A DNA stretch of 64,000 bases, from contig NZ_DASRBQ010000119.1 in NCBI RefSeq assembly GCF_035653575.1, positions 11,838 to 75,837 on the forward strand, given 5' to 3'. The notes beneath the pieces were generated by a model. That model had not been told where the DNA came from and searched no databases. It saw only the letters and a list, made by a program, of their open reading frames with translations. Shown piece by piece: positions 60,089-64,000 of this stretch (position 1 is its first letter; every line of letters starts with the position of its first letter). Both the position numbers and the translations under genes were made by a program. This stretch comes from Actinocrinis sp035653575 (GTDB lineage: Bacteria > Actinomycetota > Actinomycetes > Streptomycetales > Catenulisporaceae).

Positions 60089-60586
60089 GTGAGAGCGGGC
60101 AGACGGCTCGGCATCGACGTCGGAGCGGTCCGGATCGGAGTGTCGGTCTGCGACCGCGACGGACTGCTGGCCACGCCGGTCGAGACGGTCAAGGCGGGCG
60201 AGGGCGACCTCGCCCGCCTCGCGGCGCTGGCCGCCGAGCACGAGGTCGTCGAAGCCGTGGTCGGTCTGCCCCGGTCACTGTCCGGAAGCGAGGGACCCGC
60301 GGCCGTGAAGGCCCGCGAGTTCGCCGGCCGGCTCGCGCGGACAATTCGCCCGATTCCCGTGCGGCTCGTCGATGAGAGGTTGACAACCGTCACCGCGACA
60401 CGTGGACTACGCGAGTCGGGAGTTCGCGGTCGCCGTAGCCGCGCCGTGGTCGATCAGGCCGCGGCGGTGGTGATCCTGCAGGACGCGCTCGACGCCGAGC
60501 GGGCCTCCGGGCGTCCGCCCGGTCAGCTGTCCGTGGTTGACGACGACGGCGCGCCCCACGCCCCGGTTAAGGAGTTCGAGGCTTGA
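60089..60586 (+). CDS. ruvX: Putative pre-16S rRNA nuclease RuvX/YqgF
   Basis: 165 residues with an RNase H-like fold: RRLGIDVGAVRIGVSVCD (catalytic D10), VVGLPRSLSGSEG, LVDERLTT and a late Asp (VVDQAAAVVILQ). The family trims 16S rRNA or resolves junctions. The GTG at 60089 has GGGAGA upstream; the open frame before it is not conserved. It overlaps mltG by 4 nt. Confidence 0.9.
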   Translation: MRAGRRLGIDVGAVRIGVSVCDRDGLLATPVETVKAGEGDLARLAALAAEHEVVEAVVGLPRSLSGSEGPAAVKAREFAGRLARTIRPIPVRLVDERLTTVTATRGLRESGVRGRRSRAVVDQAAAVVILQDALDAERASGRPPGQLSVVDDDGAPHAPVKEFEA

Positions 60587-62886
60587 GCGACGACGGTTGG
60601 TACGGCGATCCGCAGGAACCGGCTCCCACTCCCGGTTACGGACAGAGCCGGGGACGCCGCGCAGCGTACGGGCACGAAGAGCAGTCGGGACAGCCCGGAC
60701 AGTACCCGCAGCAGGCCGGGCAGTCGGGTGGGTACCCTCAGGACCCGTACCAGTCGGAGCAGTATTCGCAGGGCTACTCCTCGCAACCGCAGCAGCCGTA
60801 TTACGACGAACTCGGCCCGCGCTCGACGCCCCCGCAGAGCTGGAACTCTTCGCAGCAACAGGGTTACTCGGAGCAGCAGTCATATCAGCAGTCGTCGTAC
60901 CAGCAGCCCTACGAGCGGCAGTCCTACGAGCCGCAGCAGCAGTCGTACGAATCGCAGCAGTCATACGAATCGCAGCAGTCGTACGGCCAGCAGTCGTATG
61001 AGCCGCAACAGCAGTATCAAGCTCCGGCTCAGCCGCAGACGCCGCGCAGCCAAGAGCAGTACCCGACGCGTGGTCAGGCGCCGCGGTCGTCTCAGCCCTC
61101 CCGTCCGAGCGCGGACCCCTACGCATCGGGCTCGTACGGTAATGACGCCTACGGCTCGACATCTGAAAGCTACGGCTCGGGCTCCTACTCGTCCGACGCG
61201 TATCAGCCCTCATCCGGACAGTCACCGCGTGGCGGCCAGCCCTCGCAAAGCCAATACTCGTCCGGGTCGTACACACCAGCCGACCCGTACTCGTCGGGCG
61301 GCTACACGCGGCCGACCCGCGACGGATACTCGAGTGGCGAGTACCAGCCGGTCGACCGTGACCCGCGCCGCCGCAGCGGCGAGTACCCGACCACTGGTGG
61401 CGGCTACGAGACCGGCGCTCAGGCTCCAGGCGGCGGCTACCCGGCAGCCGGCCGCGGCGCCCCGGGACGTGGCCCGGCAAGCACGCAGTCGCAGATGCGG
61501 GTCCAGGACCCGTACGCGCGCCGCGGTGGTCTGGCTCCTGACACGTCCAACGACTTCGCGCAGTACGAGGACGATGACAAATTCCCCGGCGCGTCGCGGT
61601 CCACGCGTCGTTCCCCGGGTTACCCCGGCGAGGCCGGGAACCGCGCCGAAGCCCCGTCGCCGCGTAATCGCCGCCGCGGCGGCGAACCCGCCGACGCGGT
61701 GCCCGAGGAGCAGCCGCCGAATGACGGCCGCTTCAGCCTGATCGACGACGAGGACGGCGAAGAGCCCGGCTCGGGCCGCGGCGGCAAGAAGCAGAAGAAG
61801 GGCCGCAACTGCCTCGCCGTCTTCATCGCCTTCTCGGTGATCGCCGGCGGCCTCGGCTACGGCGGCTACAAGGGCGTGCAGTGGTATCAGAGCAAGTACG
61901 GCGCGCCGCCGGACTACATCTCGACCACGGGCACCGGCGCGAAGGTCGACGTCACGATCCCGTCAGGCTCCGGCGGCCGCACGATCGGCGGCATCCTGTT
62001 CGACGCGGGCATCATCAAGAGCCAGCGGGCGTTCACCAACGCCTGCAACGCCGACCCGAAGTGCGGCAACATACAGGCTGGCACCTACCTCCTGCCCAAG
62101 GGCATCAGCGCCGCGAGCGCGATCACCGACCTGCTGGACCCGAAGAACCAGGACAGCAAGTCGCAGCTGATCACCTACGGCGGTGAGCGCGCCTCGCAGG
62201 TCTTCGCCGCGCTGGAGACCAAGACCGGCTGGAACGACGCGGACGTGCGCGCCGCCATCGCCGGCGGCCAGATCGACCTGCCGTCCTGGGACACCGGCCA
62301 GCCCGGCGCGAAGTTCCCGTACGCCCACATCGAGGGCTTCATCGCGGCCGAGACGTACGTCCTGACCGACTTCAAGTCGCCCACCGCGCTGCTGAAGAAG
62401 ATGGTCGACGACCAGATGGCGGTCTTCAACCAGGAGAACCTGGTCGCCAAGGCCGCCGCACTCGGCCTGACCCCGTACAAACTTCTGATCATCGCCTCGC
62501 TGGCGCGCGCCGAGGCCGGGACGAACACCGCCGACCTCAACAAGATCGCCGGAGTGGTGTTCAACCGGTTCAACAACCCGGCGCTGTTCGCGCACCTGGG
62601 CTTCGACACCTCCACGCTGTACGGCATGGGCAACGTCGGCACGGTGCCGAACAACAAGGACACCACGAACCCGTACAACACCAGCGTCTTCGGTATCAAG
62701 GGGCTGCCGCCGAGCCCGATCGACAACCCCGACCAGGCATCGGTCGACGCAGCCATCAACCCGAACCGGGCCAACAACTACCAGTACTTCTGCGCCACGC
62801 CTGACGGCGTCATGTACGCGTCGAACAACACGCAGTGGCAGCAACTCGGCCAGAAGTACAAGGGGCTGTGCGGATCGAACCGATGA
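60583..62886 (+). CDS. mltG: Endolytic murein transglycosylase MltG with very long Gln/Ser/Tyr-rich N-terminus
   Basis: 767 residues from a TTG inside the ruvX stop. Residues 1-400 are cytoplasmic low complexity: Gln/Tyr/Ser/Pro repeats such as SYESQQ and QQSYEPQQ, then Gly/Ser/Tyr and basic segments. A membrane helix follows at about 410-428, then the YceG/MltG domain with E644 (IASLARAEAG) as the probable catalytic residue and GVVFNRFNNP. It cleaves nascent glycan strands at the membrane and so sets their length. Typical MltG is 330-400 residues, so the N-terminal half is an add-on. Confidence 0.9.
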   Translation: MSDDGWYGDPQEPAPTPGYGQSRGRRAAYGHEEQSGQPGQYPQQAGQSGGYPQDPYQSEQYSQGYSSQPQQPYYDELGPRSTPPQSWNSSQQQGYSEQQSYQQSSYQQPYERQSYEPQQQSYESQQSYESQQSYGQQSYEPQQQYQAPAQPQTPRSQEQYPTRGQAPRSSQPSRPSADPYASGSYGNDAYGSTSESYGSGSYSSDAYQPSSGQSPRGGQPSQSQYSSGSYTPADPYSSGGYTRPTRDGYSSGEYQPVDRDPRRRSGEYPTTGGGYETGAQAPGGGYPAAGRGAPGRGPASTQSQMRVQDPYARRGGLAPDTSNDFAQYEDDDKFPGASRSTRRSPGYPGEAGNRAEAPSPRNRRRGGEPADAVPEEQPPNDGRFSLIDDEDGEEPGSGRGGKKQKKGRNCLAVFIAFSVIAGGLGYGGYKGVQWYQSKYGAPPDYISTTGTGAKVDVTIPSGSGGRTIGGILFDAGIIKSQRAFTNACNADPKCGNIQAGTYLLPKGISAASAITDLLDPKNQDSKSQLITYGGERASQVFAALETKTGWNDADVRAAIAGGQIDLPSWDTGQPGAKFPYAHIEGFIAAETYVLTDFKSPTALLKKMVDDQMAVFNQENLVAKAAALGLTPYKLLIIASLARAEAGTNTADLNKIAGVVFNRFNNPALFAHLGFDTSTLYGMGNVGTVPNNKDTTNPYNTSVFGIKGLPPSPIDNPDQASVDAAINPNRANNYQYFCATPDGVMYASNNTQWQQLGQKYKGLCGSNR
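60943..61011 (+). repeat. 18-bp in-frame tandem repeats in mltG
   Basis: TCGTACGAATCGCAGCAG (60943-60960) is followed by a one-base variant (60961-60978), a 15-bp shortened copy (60979-60993) and a diverged copy (60994-61011). They encode SYESQQ-like units. Confidence 0.8.
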
Positions 62887-62931
62887 CCTTGGCGCGATGG
62901 AAGGGGCGGTACGACGCCGCATGACGACCGC

Positions 62932-63777
62932 GTGACGACCGCTTATCGGGCTGCGGTACTCGGCTCGCCCATCGCGCATTCGCTCTCGCCGGTACTGCAC
63001 CGGGCCGCGTATCAGCGGCTCGGTCAGACCGGCCGAAGCTACGAGGCGTTCGAGGTGGACGAGGCCGCGCTGCCGGGTTTCCTCCGCGGGCTCGACCTGA
63101 CCCAGTGGTGTGGCCTGTCGCTCACCATGCCGCTCAAGCGCGCGATCATGCCAATGCTCGAGGCGGTGAGCGAAACCGCGCTCACAGTCGAGGCCGTCAA
63201 CACCGTGTTGTTCGGTCAGAACGGGGCTCTGAGCGGCGAGAACACGGACGTGCCCGGCTTCGTCGCCGCATTCGCGGAGCGCGGGATCACCGCTGCGGAA
63301 ACGGCGACGGTTCTCGGCGGAGGCGCTACGGCCGCGTCCGCGCTCGCGGCGCTCTCCTCGATCGTCCATGGCGGCGGCGTCGATATCTACGTGCGCTCGC
63401 TGGCCCGGGCCGATGAATTGCGGCCGGTGGCGGAGCGCTTAGGCGTCGAACTGCGCGTTCACGGCTGGGACGGCGCGGTTACCGCACTCGCAAGCCCGCT
63501 CGTCGTCAACACGACGCCTGCGGGCGCCGCGGACGAGCTGGCGGAGGGCGTGACCAAGCCCGTGGGCACGCTCTTCGACGTAATCTACCATCCCTGGCCG
63601 ACGCGCCTCGCTGCCGCCTGGCAACAGGCGGGCGGCACGGTGCTCGGCGGACTCGACCTGCTTATCCACCAGGCCGCGCTGCAGGTGGAGCTGATGACCG
63701 GAGCCGATCCGGCACAGCGCGACACGGTGGTGGCGGCCATGCGGGAAGCCGGGACCGCAGCGCTCAGCGAACGCTGA
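62932..63777 (+). CDS. aroE: Shikimate dehydrogenase
   Basis: 281 residues starting at a GTG. The substrate-binding SHSLSP-like HSLSP near the start, catalytic K69 (LTMPLKR) and D106 (GENTDVPG), and NADP-domain motif VLGGGATAASAL are present. It reduces 3-dehydroshikimate in aromatic amino acid synthesis. It follows mltG by 45 nt in the conserved order. GGGATA-type variation in the Rossmann loop is minor. Confidence 0.92.
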   Translation: MTTAYRAAVLGSPIAHSLSPVLHRAAYQRLGQTGRSYEAFEVDEAALPGFLRGLDLTQWCGLSLTMPLKRAIMPMLEAVSETALTVEAVNTVLFGQNGALSGENTDVPGFVAAFAERGITAAETATVLGGGATAASALAALSSIVHGGGVDIYVRSLARADELRPVAERLGVELRVHGWDGAVTALASPLVVNTTPAGAADELAEGVTKPVGTLFDVIYHPWPTRLAAAWQQAGGTVLGGLDLLIHQAALQVELMTGADPAQRDTVVAAMREAGTAALSER

Positions 63778-63843
63778 CCGCAGGGTGCGGTACCACGGGC
63801 CGCGGCTGACTAATACACGTCCAATGCCCTGGCTCGGGCATCC

Positions 63844-64000
63844 TCACCTGTGCAGCGACAGACCGGTGAGCTGACCGTCCGCTGCGAACTCCACCGTGAA
63901 CGAACCGATGCCCTCGGCCGCCACCACGATGCCTCCCGGTACGCGACTCCACTCCCAGCCGTAGTGCTCTACATATCCGAGCACGCACTCGGCGGCGTCC
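63844..64000 (-). CDS. C-terminus of an unidentified protein, cut by window edge
   Basis: 52 codons read from the window edge to a TGA at 63844-63846. The fragment (ECVLGYVEHYGWEWSRVPGG, then SFTVEFAADGQLTGLSLHR) has normal codon use and looks real, but I do not recognise the family. It is convergent with aroE. Confidence 0.6.
   Translation of the reverse strand, partial: DAAECVLGYVEHYGWEWSRVPGGIVVAAEGIGSFTVEFAADGQLTGLSLHR

Noticed and set aside
60583..61800. Low-complexity half of mltG as a frameshift or wrong frame
   Set aside because: The frame is continuous from the coupled TTG through the repeats, the membrane helix and the catalytic domain, and the repeats keep codon periodicity.

Overview
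This is a high-GC actinobacterial chromosome segment: codons end almost always in G or C, GTG and TTG starts are frequent, several genes look leaderless, and phosphatidylinositol-mannoside genes are present. The gene order resembles the Streptomyces/Catenulispora/Actinospica group, but I cannot name a species. No rRNA, tRNA, CRISPR array, insertion sequence or phage gene was seen.

Bases 1-25,400 are a conserved housekeeping block. It holds an EF-G-like GTPase (minus strand, C-terminus cut by the window edge), the PI/PIM lipid genes (pgsA-type synthase, acyltransferase, GT4 mannosyltransferase), a LemA-like membrane protein, pdxS-pdxT, a yebC-type regulator, an inserted Phd/VapC toxin-antitoxin pair, ruvC-ruvA-ruvB, yajC, secD-secF, apt, the (p)ppGpp gene rsh/relA, a DUF349 protein, a membrane cyclophilin, a metallo-beta-lactamase-fold hydrolase, hisS and aspS. 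A six-unit 16-bp tandem repeat sits just upstream of the predicted relA promoter.

Bases 25,500-50,900 are an accessory stretch that interrupts this block. It holds a GtrA-like membrane protein, a secreted GH12 glucanase divergent from an MFS transporter with two identical LacI-type operators between them, an Eis-like acetyltransferase, a 2-hydroxyacid dehydrogenase, a P450 and an NAD-dependent epimerase. Next comes a translationally coupled cassette at 33,561-38,120: an Fe-S RecB/Cas4-like nuclease, a small two-repeat His/Ser/Arg-rich ORF, a 507-residue protein of unknown function and an SF1 helicase core. It is followed by a matB-like acyl-CoA synthetase, a GNAT protein, an M48 protease with a zinc ribbon, a HAD phosphatase, a membrane-fused molybdopterin oxidoreductase with an internal Tat-like motif, a beta-propeller/MoaD pair, an ECF41-type sigma factor, a HipA-like kinase/DUF3037 pair, a MurA with Asp in place of the catalytic Cys, and another GNAT protein.

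Bases 50,950-64,000 return to conserved genes: rarA, a macro-domain/DUF4395/thioredoxin group, a divergent MFS/TetR pair, a DUF948 protein and its small partner, alaS, ruvX, mltG (with an extreme Gln/Ser/Tyr-rich N-terminal half) and aroE, then the C-terminus of an unidentified minus-strand gene. The candidate for an undescribed system is the nuclease/small ORF/unknown/helicase cassette. It looks like a fused nuclease-helicase broken into separately translated subunits, with an extra repeat protein inserted.
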